A stretch of 64,000 nucleotides of DNA from Massilia kyonggiensis (GCF_024756235.1 NZ_JANUGY010000002.1:248001-312000); one strand, 5' to 3'; shown: positions 8,805 through 18,214, counted from the first letter of the stretch. Translations and numbers: made by a program. Notes: a model not told the origin generated them from the letters alone.

Positions 8805-9289
8805 TGCTGTTCTCCCGCGCAGCCCTGGCCCATCGATTTTTGCATTTCTTCCTGCATCTGCTCGGGCGTCAGGTCACGCTTGTGGGTGGCGATCGACCAG
8901 CGGTGGCCGAACGGGTCCTCGAGCTGGCCGTAGCGGTCGCCCCAGAACATGTCGGCCACCTGCATGAGCGGCTTGGCGCCCGCTTCGATGGCGCGGGCGT
9001 ACGCGGCATCGACGTCTTCCACGTACAGGTGGATATAGACGGGCGTGTTCTTCAGGGCCAGCGGGCCGACGCAGCCATAGTCGGGGAAATCGTCGGCCAG
9101 CATGAAGATCGAATCGCCGATGCGCATCTGGGCGTGCATGATCTTGCCGTTCGGATCGGGCATGCGCATCGTCTCGATGGCGCCGAAGGCCTGCTTGTAG
9201 AAGGTCAGCGCGTCGGCCGCGCCGCTGCAGACGAGGTGCGGGGTGATCGTGTGGAAGCCTTCCGGGATGGGACGCACTTGCTGAGTCAT
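8801..9289 (-). CDS. VOC-family (glyoxalase/bleomycin-resistance-like) protein
   Basis: This 162-residue protein has the PhnB-like VOC pattern: ITPHLVCSGAADALTFYKQAFGA, MRIGDSIFMLADDFP, HLYVEDVDAAYARAIEAGA and WGDRYGQLEDPFGHRW. VOC proteins form paired beta-alpha-beta modules that often bind a divalent metal and act as isomerases, dioxygenases or drug-binding proteins; this one's substrate is unknown. The ATG at 9289 was chosen over one 24 residues upstream because GGAG precedes it and the family starts there. It lies inside the ECF42 operon. Confidence 0.88.
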   Translation of the reverse strand: MTQQVRPIPEGFHTITPHLVCSGAADALTFYKQAFGAIETMRMPDPNGKIMHAQMRIGDSIFMLADDFPDYGCVGPLALKNTPVYIHLYVEDVDAAYARAIEAGAKPLMQVADMFWGDRYGQLEDPFGHRWSIATHKRDLTPEQMQEEMQKSMGQGCAGEQQ

Positions 9290-9377
9290 GATGGATCTCC
9301 TTCGTGAGTGGTTGTGGGTGCTGCCATCCCTACGACGAACGGCATCGCCCCGTTTCGACATCGCTCCGAAAATTTTT

Positions 9378-9773
9378 TTACCCGTTCAAGCCCAGCTGGC
9401 GTGCCTGCGCGGCGGCGTCGCGCGCGCCCCAGCGGCGTACGATCCGGTCGCCGTCGACCTCGAACCACTCCATGGCGACCAGTTCGTAGGACTTGCCGGT
9501 AGGTTCCTTGCCGAAGGCCGGGCGGACGAAGGTGCCCGTTTCCGTGAAGCGGGCGGCCACCGTGTTGCCTTCGGCGATGAGCTCCTCGATGCGCAGCTGG
9601 ATGCCATAGCCTTCGATCAGCTGGCGCCAGATCGGTTCGACACGGTCGAACACGCCCTTGCCGAGCACGCCCTGGATCTCCGCGTCTTCGGCGAACAGGG
9701 TTTTCAGCGTGGACAGGTCGCCGCGGTTGAACGCGTCCACGTAGCGGCGGACCACTGCCTTGGCATCGCTCAT
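9378..9773 (-). CDS. SnoaL/NTF2-like protein
   Basis: This 131-residue protein has the nuclear-transport-factor-2-like fold pattern: VRRYVDAFNRGDLSTLKTLFAEDAEIQG at the N-terminus and a long central helix and sheet with IEELIAEGNTVAARF. Such proteins are small cone-shaped isomerases, hydrolases or ligand-binding proteins; no catalytic assignment is possible. The start at 9773 is the family-typical MSDAKAVVRR. It is the first gene of the minus-strand run ending in the ECF42 sigma factor and lies 88 bases upstream of the VOC gene, so it may be the first gene of that operon. Confidence 0.8.
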   Translation of the reverse strand: MSDAKAVVRRYVDAFNRGDLSTLKTLFAEDAEIQGVLGKGVFDRVEPIWRQLIEGYGIQLRIEELIAEGNTVAARFTETGTFVRPAFGKEPTGKSYELVAMEWFEVDGDRIVRRWGARDAAAQARQLGLNG

Positions 9774-9863
9774 CTTCTTGCCTTTCAGGAAATAAAAACA
9801 TTCTAGCAGCGCGTCTTGACAGTGCAATACCAAAAAGTACTTTCTTGCCTCTCAAAAATTCCT

Positions 9864-9891
9864 CTTGAAATCCTTGTTGGTATCCCAATAT
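9864..9891 (+). promoter_or_regulatory. Sigma-32 (RpoH) heat-shock promoter of htpG
   Basis: CTTGAAA (9864-9870) is followed after 13 bases by CCCAATAT (9884-9891). This matches the heat-shock sigma-factor consensus CTTGAAA - 13 to 15 - CCCCATnT, with a perfect -35 and a near-consensus -10. It lies 41 bases before the htpG start codon. Confidence 0.85.
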
Positions 9892-9932
9892 CGAACCGGT
9901 CTGTCCAACCCTGTTATCAACGAGGATATAAG

Positions 9933-11855
<1,923 letters not shown>

Positions 11856-11861
11856 GCAAGG

Positions 11862-11888
11862 AAGCCGGGCACCGCCCGGCTTTTTTTT
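11862..11888 (+). terminator. Rho-independent terminator of htpG
   Basis: The stem AAGCCGGGC / GCCCGGCTT is followed by a run of eight T. It starts six bases after the htpG stop codon and also lies at the 3' end of the convergent acyltransferase gene. Confidence 0.92.
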
Positions 11889-11898
11889 CGACCTGCAA

Positions 11899-13014
11899 TC
11901 AGGCCCGCAGGCCCAGCCCGCGCGCACCCAGCGACAATGCGGCGTCGATCGCGCGCCGCAATGTCCGCTGCAGCGCCTCCGTCAGCGGATTCAGCGTCAG
12001 CGCCACGACGGCGATCGCGGTGCCGATCGCCACGATCTCGTGCGCGGCACCGCGCTCGATCGGCAGCAGCGTTTGCCACAGCCCGATCACGATCCCGTGC
12101 GACAGGTACAGCGTAAACGTATGCCCGGCCAGGAAGCGGATCGGGCGCGCCAGCAGGAGCAGGGCGTCGAAGCGTGCCTGGCGCGCGCAGGCGAAGTTCA
12201 GCAGCACCAGCAGCATGACGGCGTAGTCGGCCAGCACGCGGTCGGCGCTGCCCATGCGGATGCCGGGGAAGGGCCACAGGCCGTTGGCGACGCCGCGCAG
12301 GTACGTCTCCGGGTCGAACCAGCCCCACAGGCCGATGAGGACGATGGAGAGCACCCAGCCGGCACGGGCGAGGACGGGGCCGAACGCGAGGCGGCCCTGC
12401 AGGCGGTACAGCGCGACGCCGGACAGCCACACGGGCAACAGCAGCCACAGGCGGGGGCCGACGAACGCCAGCACGGCACCCGCGGCGAGCCAGCGGCGCC
12501 GGCCGTTCGTGAAATGGAAGACGCCGAACAGCACGTAATACCAGGCTTCGTAATCGAGCGACCAATAGGGGACCAGCCACGGCGGCCGCTCGACGAAGCT
12601 CCACACGTCGCCCAGGAAGGCCAGGTGGAACGGCACGTACAGCCAGGGGCGGCGCAGTTCGTACGAGTGGGCGGCCGTCGCGTGCAGGACGTCGCGCACG
12701 CCGGCCGCGAGGATGAACGACAGGGCCAGCACGGGCAGCACGACGGAATACAGGCGCGCCGCGCGGGCCACCACGTAGCTTTTCGCCGTGAGGTTCTTGT
12801 GTTCGGCGCTGTAGGCGACCACGAAGCCGGACAGCACGAAGAATGCGATCACGGCCTCGCGCCCGAAGTCGGGGATGCGGGCGATCTGGGCGTCGTCGAA
12901 AATCTTGAAATAGCCGAAGTGCGCCACCACCACGGCCAGCGCCGCGCAGGCGCGCGCGAGGTCGAGGTAGACGGAGAAGCGCGCGTCGAGCGCGCCGGCC
13001 CGCACCGGGATCAT
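11899..13014 (-). CDS. Acyltransferase 3 (OafA/YrhL-type) membrane protein
   Basis: This 371-residue polytopic membrane protein has about ten helices. Near the N-terminus it has YLDLARACAALAVVVAHFGY (with the conserved H/R region of acyltransferase-3 enzymes) and FFVLSGFVVAYS. Members move acetyl or other acyl groups from the cytoplasm onto cell-surface sugars, lipids or antibiotics. No SGNH domain is attached. It stands at the downstream end of the kyn-hydrolase run, 16 bases past the hydrolase, but is not obviously linked to tryptophan metabolism. The acceptor is unknown. Confidence 0.85.
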   Translation of the reverse strand: MIPVRAGALDARFSVYLDLARACAALAVVVAHFGYFKIFDDAQIARIPDFGREAVIAFFVLSGFVVAYSAEHKNLTAKSYVVARAARLYSVVLPVLALSFILAAGVRDVLHATAAHSYELRRPWLYVPFHLAFLGDVWSFVERPPWLVPYWSLDYEAWYYVLFGVFHFTNGRRRWLAAGAVLAFVGPRLWLLLPVWLSGVALYRLQGRLAFGPVLARAGWVLSIVLIGLWGWFDPETYLRGVANGLWPFPGIRMGSADRVLADYAVMLLVLLNFACARQARFDALLLLARPIRFLAGHTFTLYLSHGIVIGLWQTLLPIERGAAHEIVAIGTAIAVVALTLNPLTEALQRTLRRAIDAALSLGARGLGLRA

Positions 13015-13030
13015 CGTGCCGTCCGGGCGC

Positions 13031-13576
13031 TCATGGGTTCAGGTCGCGGCAGAATTCGTCGAGCAGCGCTTCGCCTTCCGGCCACGGGCCGTAGCCGCTG
13101 CCGCCGTTGATGTGGCCCGCCGGCCCGATCTCCACCAGCTTGCTCCCCCACGCGTTGGCGAACGTGCGCGCGCGGTCCGGCGACACGTACTCGTCGTTGC
13201 TGCTGGCGACGACGATCGACGGGAACGGCAGCTTTGCCAGCGGGATCGGCTTGAATCCGTTGGCGTCGAGGGGGTAGGAGGCCGCCTCGACGTCGCTCGG
13301 CGCGACGAGGAAGGCGCCGGCGATCTTCAGCTTCGATCCGGACTGCGCCCACTGCGCCACCAGCATGCACGCGAGGCTGTGCGCGACGAGGATCGGCCGG
13401 CCCTCGCAGTCGGCGATGGCGGCATCCAGTTCGGCCACCCATTCGTCGCGATCGGGATTGTTCCAGTCGCGATGCGGCACCCGCGTCCAGGCGGGATATT
13501 TACGTTCCCAATGGGTCTGCCAGTGTTGCGGGCCCGAGTTCCACAGGCCGGCCAGGGTCAGGATGTCGCACTTCAT
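13031..13576 (-). CDS. RBBP9/YdeN-family serine hydrolase
   Basis: This 181-residue alpha/beta hydrolase of the RBBP9/YdeN family has LAGLWNSGPQHWQTHWE at the N-terminus (the family's L-x-G-x-x-x-S-G-P-x-H-W signature), a nucleophile elbow VAHSLACML with the catalytic serine, and the catalytic histidine in GPAGHINGGSGYG. GGAG precedes the ATG. It follows kynA after 46 bases on the same strand. Family members are small serine hydrolases of mostly unknown substrate. A role in the kynurenine pathway is possible only by location. Confidence 0.88.
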   Translation of the reverse strand: MKCDILTLAGLWNSGPQHWQTHWERKYPAWTRVPHRDWNNPDRDEWVAELDAAIADCEGRPILVAHSLACMLVAQWAQSGSKLKIAGAFLVAPSDVEAASYPLDANGFKPIPLAKLPFPSIVVASSNDEYVSPDRARTFANAWGSKLVEIGPAGHINGGSGYGPWPEGEALLDEFCRDLNP

Positions 13577-13622
13577 GTTCGCTCCAGTGTGGTCATGCAG
13601 GCCATTGTACGATGGTGCGCCG

Positions 13623-14462
13623 CTACAGCGCCGTGCGCAGCGCGAACAGCTCCGGGAACAGCACGACGTCCAGCATCTTGCGCAGATAGCTCACGCCCGC
13701 CGTGCCGCCCGTGCCGGTCTTGAAGCCGATGATGCGCTCCACCGTCGACACGTGGCGGAAGCGCCAGAAGCGGAAGGCCGTCTCCAGGTCGACCAGCTTC
13801 TCGGCCAGTTCGTACAGGGCCCAGTGGTGCTCCGGGTCGCGGTAGACCTCGAGCCACGCGGCCATCACGGTGTCGTCGTGGGCGGTCGGCTGCGTCGGAT
13901 CGGCGTCGAGCCGGCCCGGTGCGATGGCGAGGCCGGAGCGGGCCAGCAGCCGCACGGCTTCGTCGTAGATCGACGGCGCGTGCAGTTCGCGTTCGAGCAG
14001 CGCGTGGTGCTCGGGCGACGTCTTGTGCACGGCCAGCATGGCGGCATTCTTGTTCCCGAGGATGAATTCCAGCTCGCGGTACTGGAACGACTGGAAGCCG
14101 GACGATGACGCCAGGTAGGGGCGGATCGCGCTGTACTCCGGCGGGGTCATCGTGGCCAGCACGTCCCACGCGTGCACCAGCTGGTCCATGATGCGCGCCA
14201 CCCGCGCCAGCATCTTGAAGGCGGGCGGCAGGTCGTCGGCGCGGATGTGGGCGCGCACGGCCTGCAGCTCGTGCAGCATCAGCTTGATCCACAGCTCGCT
14301 CGTCTGGTGCTGGACGATGAACAGCATCTCGTTGTGGTTCGGCGAGAGCGGGTGCTGGGCCGACAGGATCTGGTCGAGGCCGAGATAATCGCCGTAGCTC
14401 ATGCTGCGGCTGAAATCCATCTGCGCGCCGTGCCACTTCGGATCTTTGTCATCGGTGTCCAC
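13623..14462 (-). CDS. kynA: Tryptophan 2,3-dioxygenase
   Basis: This 279-residue haem enzyme opens the indole ring of tryptophan to give N-formylkynurenine. Visible marks are [19 protein letters not shown] with the active-site H52, SFQYRELEF with the substrate-binding R129, and [20 protein letters not shown] with the haem-ligand H237 and the G-T-G-G-T loop. It uses a GTG start; GAGGAGG lies five bases before it and overlaps the kynU stop codon, so kynU and kynA are translationally coupled. No kynurenine formamidase (kynB) follows, which is unusual for this operon type. Confidence 0.97.
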   Translation of the reverse strand: MDTDDKDPKWHGAQMDFSRSMSYGDYLGLDQILSAQHPLSPNHNEMLFIVQHQTSELWIKLMLHELQAVRAHIRADDLPPAFKMLARVARIMDQLVHAWDVLATMTPPEYSAIRPYLASSSGFQSFQYRELEFILGNKNAAMLAVHKTSPEHHALLERELHAPSIYDEAVRLLARSGLAIAPGRLDADPTQPTAHDDTVMAAWLEVYRDPEHHWALYELAEKLVDLETAFRFWRFRHVSTVERIIGFKTGTGGTAGVSYLRKMLDVVLFPELFALRTAL

Positions 14463-14471
14463 GGTGCCTCC

Positions 14472-15746
14472 TCAGGTCACGGCGCTGCGTTCGGTGCGGG
14501 TGTAGTAGTCTGCGCGGTCGAGGATGTCGCGCAGGATCTCGACGGCATCCCAGACGTCCGCGAAGCTGGTGTACAGCGGCGTGAAGCCGAAGCGCATGAT
14601 TGCCGGCTCGCGGTAGTCGCCGATGACGCCGCGCGCGATCAGCGCCTGCATCACCGCGTACCCGTGCGGATGCGTGAAGCTCACCTGGCTCCCGCGCGCG
14701 GCGTGGTCGCGCGGCGTGACGAGGCCCAGCGGGTGAGCGGCGCAGCGGCTTTCCACCAGTGCGATGAACAGGTCGGTCAGCGCGAGCGACTTGGCACGCA
14801 GGGCGGACATGTTCGTGGCCTCGAAGATCTCGAGCCCGCACTCGACGAGCGTGAGCGACACGACCGGCTGCGTGCCGCACAGTGCGCGCCCGATGCCGTC
14901 GGCCGCCTCGAACCCGTGCGACATCGCGAACGGCGCGGCATGGCTCCACCAGCCCGTGAGCGGATGGCGGAACGCGGCCTGGTGGCGTTTGGGCACCCAG
15001 ATGAAGGCCGGCGCGCCCGGGCCGCCGTTCAGGTATTTATAGGTGCAGCCCACGGCGAAGTCGGCATCGGCGCCATTCAGGTCCACCGGCACGGCGCCGG
15101 CCGAATGGGCGAGGTCCCACAGCACGAGGGCGCCGCGGGCGTGCGCGTGGCGGGTCAGGGCGGCCATGTCGTGCATGCGCCCCGTGCGGTAGTTCACGTG
15201 CGTGAGCATCAGCACGGCGCAATCCGCGTCGACGGCCGCTTCCAGTTCCTCGGGCGTGTCGACGAGGTGGATGCGGTAGCCGCGGTCCAGCCAGCGCGCG
15301 AGGCCGTCCGCTATATAGATATCGGTCGGGAAGTTGCTGCGTTCGGTGACGAGGACCTTGCGCGCCGGGTCGCGGTCGGCCTGGATCGCCAGCGCGGCGG
15401 CCAGCGCCTTGAACAGGTTCAGTGACGTCGTGTCCGTGACGACCACCTCGCCGGCCCCGGCGCCGACCAGGGGCGCGAGACGGTCGCCCAGGCGGCCGGG
15501 CAGGGCGAACCAGCCGGCCGTGTTCCAGCTGCGGATCAGGCCCTGGCCCCATTCCTGGCCGACGACGTCGCGCGCACGCCCGAGCGCGGCGCGCGGACGG
15601 GCGCCCAGCGAATTGCCGTCCAGGTAGATGATGCCCTCGGGCAGGTCGAATCGGTCGCGCAGGGTGGCCACCGGGTCGGCGGCGTCGAGCGCGAGGCAGG
15701 CCGCGCGCGTGGTGACGGCGGCGATGTCATAGGTAGGTGGGTTCAT
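14472..15746 (-). CDS. kynU: Kynureninase
   Basis: This 424-residue PLP enzyme cleaves kynurenine to anthranilate and alanine. The N-terminus has [19 protein letters not shown]. The active site has [16 protein letters not shown] with the PLP-binding lysine and [15 protein letters not shown] with the cofactor-contacting aspartate. The length is typical. It is the first gene of the minus-strand kynU-kynA unit, starting at the far end of the long intergenic region it shares with flhD. No strong ribosome site precedes the ATG. Confidence 0.96.
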   Translation of the reverse strand: MNPPTYDIAAVTTRAACLALDAADPVATLRDRFDLPEGIIYLDGNSLGARPRAALGRARDVVGQEWGQGLIRSWNTAGWFALPGRLGDRLAPLVGAGAGEVVVTDTTSLNLFKALAAALAIQADRDPARKVLVTERSNFPTDIYIADGLARWLDRGYRIHLVDTPEELEAAVDADCAVLMLTHVNYRTGRMHDMAALTRHAHARGALVLWDLAHSAGAVPVDLNGADADFAVGCTYKYLNGGPGAPAFIWVPKRHQAAFRHPLTGWWSHAAPFAMSHGFEAADGIGRALCGTQPVVSLTLVECGLEIFEATNMSALRAKSLALTDLFIALVESRCAAHPLGLVTPRDHAARGSQVSFTHPHGYAVMQALIARGVIGDYREPAIMRFGFTPLYTSFADVWDAVEILRDILDRADYYTRTERSAVT

Positions 15747-15817
15747 GCGGGAAGTGTAGCTAATTTTGCATCAAGCCGGTGCGGGAAAACTTTTTAAAAA
15801 AATTTTGGTCCGAACCC

Positions 15818-15844
15818 TAAAGTTCTCCAGAACCCGTCCGATAA
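15818..15844 (+). promoter_or_regulatory. Sigma-28 (FliA) promoter, array unit 1
   Basis: TAAAGTTC, 11 bases, TCCGATAA. The known FliA consensus is TAAAGTTT-N11-GCCGATAA, so this has one mismatch in each element and the exact spacing. Confidence 0.8.
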
Positions 15845-15895
15845 CCCATCCAGATACCCGGAAAAGGGTCTCGAAAAAAATTTTTGCAGAAACCC

Positions 15896-15922
15896 TAAAG
15901 TTTCCAAAAAGGCTGCCGATAA
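15896..15922 (+). promoter_or_regulatory. Sigma-28 (FliA) promoter, array unit 2 (perfect consensus)
   Basis: TAAAGTTT, 11 bases, GCCGATAA. This is identical to the enterobacterial FliA consensus in all 16 positions and in spacing. Confidence 0.87.
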
Positions 15923-15970
15923 CCCTCTCAGATGACCGGGATTGGATCAAAAAAAAGTTTGTCGAAACCC

Positions 15971-15997
15971 TAAAGTTCGGCAAAAACGGTCCGATAA
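15971..15997 (+). promoter_or_regulatory. Sigma-28 (FliA) promoter, array unit 3
   Basis: TAAAGTTC, 11 bases, TCCGATAA, with the same two departures from consensus as unit 1. Confidence 0.8.
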
Positions 15998-16046
15998 CGA
16001 GTCAGTAGGGTTGCTTGAGGGACAAAAATTTTTTTTTGAGGAACCC

Positions 16047-16073
16047 TAAAGTTCCCGAAACCGTTGACGTAAA
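16047..16073 (+). promoter_or_regulatory. Sigma-28-like promoter, array unit 4 (weak -10)
   Basis: TAAAGTTC, 11 bases, GACGTAAA. The -35 is good and the -10 degenerate. It is the copy nearest flhD, about 260 bases before its start codon. Confidence 0.55.
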
Positions 16074-16180
16074 CCAACACAGCAATACGTTGTTGGCGAC
16101 GTCCAAGGGCAGAAAACCGCCCCGGTTGCACATCATTCTTCCGGCCCCTTTTCATAGGGGAGCCACCACGATTCGGCAGG

Positions 16181-16195
16181 GTTTGTCAGACAAAC
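16181..16195. promoter_or_regulatory. 15-base palindrome in the flhD upstream region
   Basis: GTTTGTC-A-GACAAAC is a perfect inverted repeat with a one-base centre, about 137 bases before flhD. It could be an operator or part of an mRNA leader hairpin. The remainder of 16074-16331 holds no gene that I can see; a second imperfect hairpin (CCCC...GGGG) lies near 16145-16160. Confidence 0.4.
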
Positions 16196-16331
16196 TCCTA
16201 CGGATCGACTTCGTCTTTGCCGGACGAAAAATACAGACACTCTCCAATTCTCCAAAAGTTTCCCCACAGTCAGAATCTATCTCACCGGCAACACACAACG
16301 CCTCACAGATAGATCAAACGGAGAGATGGAA

Positions 16332-16649
16332 ATGACTGCGAACGACATGATGGCTGAAATTCGTGATGCGAACCTGAGCTACCTGATGCTGGCACAGCAG
16401 ATGATCCGCGCAGACAAGGTCACCGCAATTTTCCGTCTCGGCATCTCGGCCGACATCGCCGACCTGATCGAAGGCATGAGCAACGCCCAGATCCTGAAAC
16501 TCGCCGGTGGCAACATGATGCTGGCCCGCTTCCGCTTCGACGACGCCGCGATCCTCGGCATGCTGACGAGCCACAGCAAGGACCGCGCCCTGGCCCAATC
16601 GCACGCCGCCATCCTGATGGCTGGCCAGCCCGCCGAAGAAATCGCATAA
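16332..16649 (+). CDS. flhD: Flagellar master regulator subunit FlhD
   Basis: This 105-residue protein aligns with E. coli FlhD through IRDANLSYLMLAQQMIRADK, AIFRLGI and FRFDDAAIL. FlhD forms the FlhD4C2 complex that switches on class II flagellar promoters with sigma-70. The start at 16332 is preferred because GGAG ends eight bases before it; an ATG at 16326 has only a two-base spacing. A long, repeat-rich upstream region precedes it. Unusually, 157 bases holding hairpin repeats separate it from flhC. Confidence 0.96.
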   Translation: MTANDMMAEIRDANLSYLMLAQQMIRADKVTAIFRLGISADIADLIEGMSNAQILKLAGGNMMLARFRFDDAAILGMLTSHSKDRALAQSHAAILMAGQPAEEIA

Positions 16650-16654
16650 CAGCA

Positions 16655-16712
16655 CACCCCCGGCAGAATCGAAGTCGGGGGCGCGCACCCCCGGCAGAGA
16701 ACGAAGCCGGGG
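16655..16712. repeat. Tandem pair of CACCCCCGGCAGA...GAAG(T/C)CGGGG hairpins between flhD and flhC
   Basis: Two copies of about 27 bases (16655-16681 and 16686-16712) each begin CACCCCCGGCAGA and end in GAAG-T/C-CGGGG, so each can fold into a C-rich/G-rich stem. They start six bases after the flhD stop codon. No T-run follows, so they are not classical terminators, but they could attenuate transcription or stabilise the flhD 3' end. Confidence 0.7.
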
Positions 16713-16748
16713 TCAGAGCGCGAAGTTGCTTTTTTGCGCTCTGACCCC
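16709..16748. repeat. Dispersed GGGGTCAGAGC hairpin, copy 1
   Basis: The arms GGGGTCAGAGCGC (16709-16721) and GCGCTCTGACCCC (16736-16748) are a perfect 13-base inverted repeat with a T-rich loop. It is the same family as the elements at 20734, 37078 and 42112, and overlaps the last bases of the preceding tandem hairpin. Confidence 0.85.
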
Positions 16749-16806
16749 GAATTTCAGCCCGCAGTCCAGCACCAGAACCGAAGTCAAGCAAGTCACGGAG
16801 AACAGC

Positions 16807-17355
16807 ATGACCAAGAAAAGCGTCGTCTCGGAAGCCCAGGAAATCCAGCTGGCCATCGAACTGATTCAGCTCGGTGCCCGCCTCCAGCTGCTGGAAAGCG
16901 AAGTCTCCCTGTCGCGCGAGCGCCTGATCAAGCTGTACAAGGAACTGAAGGGCGTGTCGCCGCCGAAGGGCATGCTGCCGTTCTCGACCGACTGGTTCCT
17001 GACGTGGCAACCGAACATCCACGCTTCGCTGTACATCAACATCTATAAATTCCTGGTCGAGTATGCCGGCGCAACGGGCATCCAGGCCGTGATGAAAGCC
17101 TATAAGCTGTACCTGGAACAGATGCCGCCGGCCGCGGGCGAAGAGCCGCTGCTGTCGCTGACCCGCGCCTGGACCCTCGTGCGCTTCTTCCAGGGCAATA
17201 TGCTCCAGCTGGCGCCGTGCTCCAAGTGCCAGGGCAAGTACGTCGTCAACGCCCTCGACCTGAACAACGATTACCAGTGCGGCCTGTGCCACATGCCTTC
17301 GCGCGCCGGCAAGACCCGCAAGGCCAAGGACGCCGCCGCACTCGCCGCTGCCTGA
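16807..17355 (+). CDS. flhC: Flagellar master regulator subunit FlhC
   Basis: This 182-residue zinc protein is the DNA-binding partner of FlhD. It has four zinc cysteines at C138, C141, C158 and C161 (PCSKC and QCGLC), at the same positions as in E. coli FlhC, and the conserved AIELIQLGARLQLLE helix near the N-terminus. The start at 16807 (MTKKSVVSEAQE) fits the family; an upstream in-frame start would run through the hairpin repeat. FlhD4C2 would activate class II flagellar genes elsewhere in the genome. Confidence 0.96.
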   Translation: MTKKSVVSEAQEIQLAIELIQLGARLQLLESEVSLSRERLIKLYKELKGVSPPKGMLPFSTDWFLTWQPNIHASLYINIYKFLVEYAGATGIQAVMKAYKLYLEQMPPAAGEEPLLSLTRAWTLVRFFQGNMLQLAPCSKCQGKYVVNALDLNNDYQCGLCHMPSRAGKTRKAKDAAALAAA

Positions 17356-17375
17356 GCGGTTTTCCCTCCAGGTCG

Positions 17376-18149
17376 ATGACCCAGCCTGTCTCGCGCCGCG
17401 CGTTCGCGGCGCCGTCCGTCCGCGCGCTGCTGGCCCAGGCCGGCGCTTTTCCACTCACCCTGATTGCCGTCTGGCTGCTTGCCCGTACCGGCATACCCAT
17501 GTCGTGGGAGGGCGTCGCGCTCATCCAGGGCGCCGCTGCCGCGCTGCTGGCCTGGGGCTTCCGGCTCGCCATCTGGTGGCGCGCCATCGAACTCGTGTTT
17601 CCGACCGGCGTGCTGCTGGCGCGCGGCTTCGATTTGCCGCCGAGCGTGTTCCTCGTGCTGTTCGTGTTGTTCCTTCTAATATATTGGTCGACGTTCCGCA
17701 CCCAGGTGCCGTACTACCCGTCCGGGCGCGCTGCCTGGGATGCCGTCGCGGACGTGCTGCCGGCGGACCGTCCGCTCGTCATCGCCGACGTGGGCAGCGG
17801 CCTGGGCGGCCTCGTGCTCGACCTGGCGCGGCGCCGGCCCGATTCCCAGGTGGATGGCATCGAACTGGCACCGCTGCCGTGGTTCGTCAGCCGCCTGCGC
17901 GCAAAACTGTCCGGCAGCCGGGCGCGCTTCCTGCGTGCCGACTACGAAACGGTGAATTTTAGTCACTACGACGTCGTGTTCGCCTATCTGTCGCCGGCCG
18001 CGATGGCAGGGCTGTGGCGCAAGGCGGAGAGCGAAATGCGGCCCGGTAGCATCCTGTTAAGTTACGAATTCGACATTCCCGGGAGAATGCCCGACCGTCG
18101 TATTGTGACGACTAACAGTAAGAAAATTCTCTTTCTTTGGCAATTTTGA
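17376..18149 (+). CDS. Membrane-anchored class I SAM-dependent methyltransferase
   Basis: This 257-residue protein has an N-terminal membrane region (about 15-110) with three or four hydrophobic segments, including LALARTGIP-type and VFLVLFVLFLLIYW stretches. A Rossmann methyltransferase domain follows, with VIADVGSGLGGLVLDLA (SAM-binding motif I) and GIELAPLPW (motif II acid). The QVPYYPSGRAAWDAV entry and late FAYLSPAAMAGL resemble the FAM173/ANTKMT group of protein-lysine methyltransferases, judged from memory only. It starts 20 bases after flhC and precedes motA, so it is probably in the flagellar transcript. The target is unknown. Confidence 0.75.
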   Translation: MTQPVSRRAFAAPSVRALLAQAGAFPLTLIAVWLLARTGIPMSWEGVALIQGAAAALLAWGFRLAIWWRAIELVFPTGVLLARGFDLPPSVFLVLFVLFLLIYWSTFRTQVPYYPSGRAAWDAVADVLPADRPLVIADVGSGLGGLVLDLARRRPDSQVDGIELAPLPWFVSRLRAKLSGSRARFLRADYETVNFSHYDVVFAYLSPAAMAGLWRKAESEMRPGSILLSYEFDIPGRMPDRRIVTTNSKKILFLWQF

Positions 18150-18187
18150 CGGTCGTCGGGGCACTTTTACTTGCCCGTGGGCCATTC

Positions 18188-18214
18188 TCAAGCTAATCTA
18201 GTTCCCTACGTAAA
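18188..18214 (+). promoter_or_regulatory. Candidate weak sigma-28 promoter before motA
   Basis: TCAAGCTA, 11 bases, TACGTAAA. The spacing is right and the -35 begins TCAAG, common in FliA promoters, but the -10 departs from GCCGATAA. It lies about 70 bases before the motA start codon. Confidence 0.35.

Larger units (their letters stand above)
15788..16073 (+). repeat. Four-unit tandem array of sigma-28 promoter repeats in the kynU-flhD gap
   Basis: The unit AAAACCCTAAAGTTC...CCGATAAC repeats at intervals of 78, 75 and 76 bases (AACCCTAAAGTT starts at 15813, 15891, 15966 and 16042). Each copy is preceded by an A/T tract (about 15790-15806, 15873-15885, 15949-15959 and 16023-16037). The rest of each unit is only partly conserved. 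The region is AT-rich compared with its neighbours, shows no coding signal and points at flhD. Each core fits the FliA consensus; the four promoter cores are listed separately. Confidence 0.88.

Noticed and set aside
13577..15746. A kynurenine formamidase gene (kynB) in the kyn run
   Set aside because: All frames were considered; nothing with the metal-binding H-x-x-x-D-x-x-x-H pattern of KynB was found.
15766..16008. Small open frames on both strands with repeated NFRV-type or TLKF-type translations
   Set aside because: They are translations of the promoter repeats; no ribosome site or coding bias.
15813..16054. Regularly spaced repeats that could suggest a CRISPR array
   Set aside because: The repeat is not a contiguous unit with unique spacers. 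It resolves into -35 and -10 elements of FliA promoters with 11-base spacing, and no cas gene is nearby.
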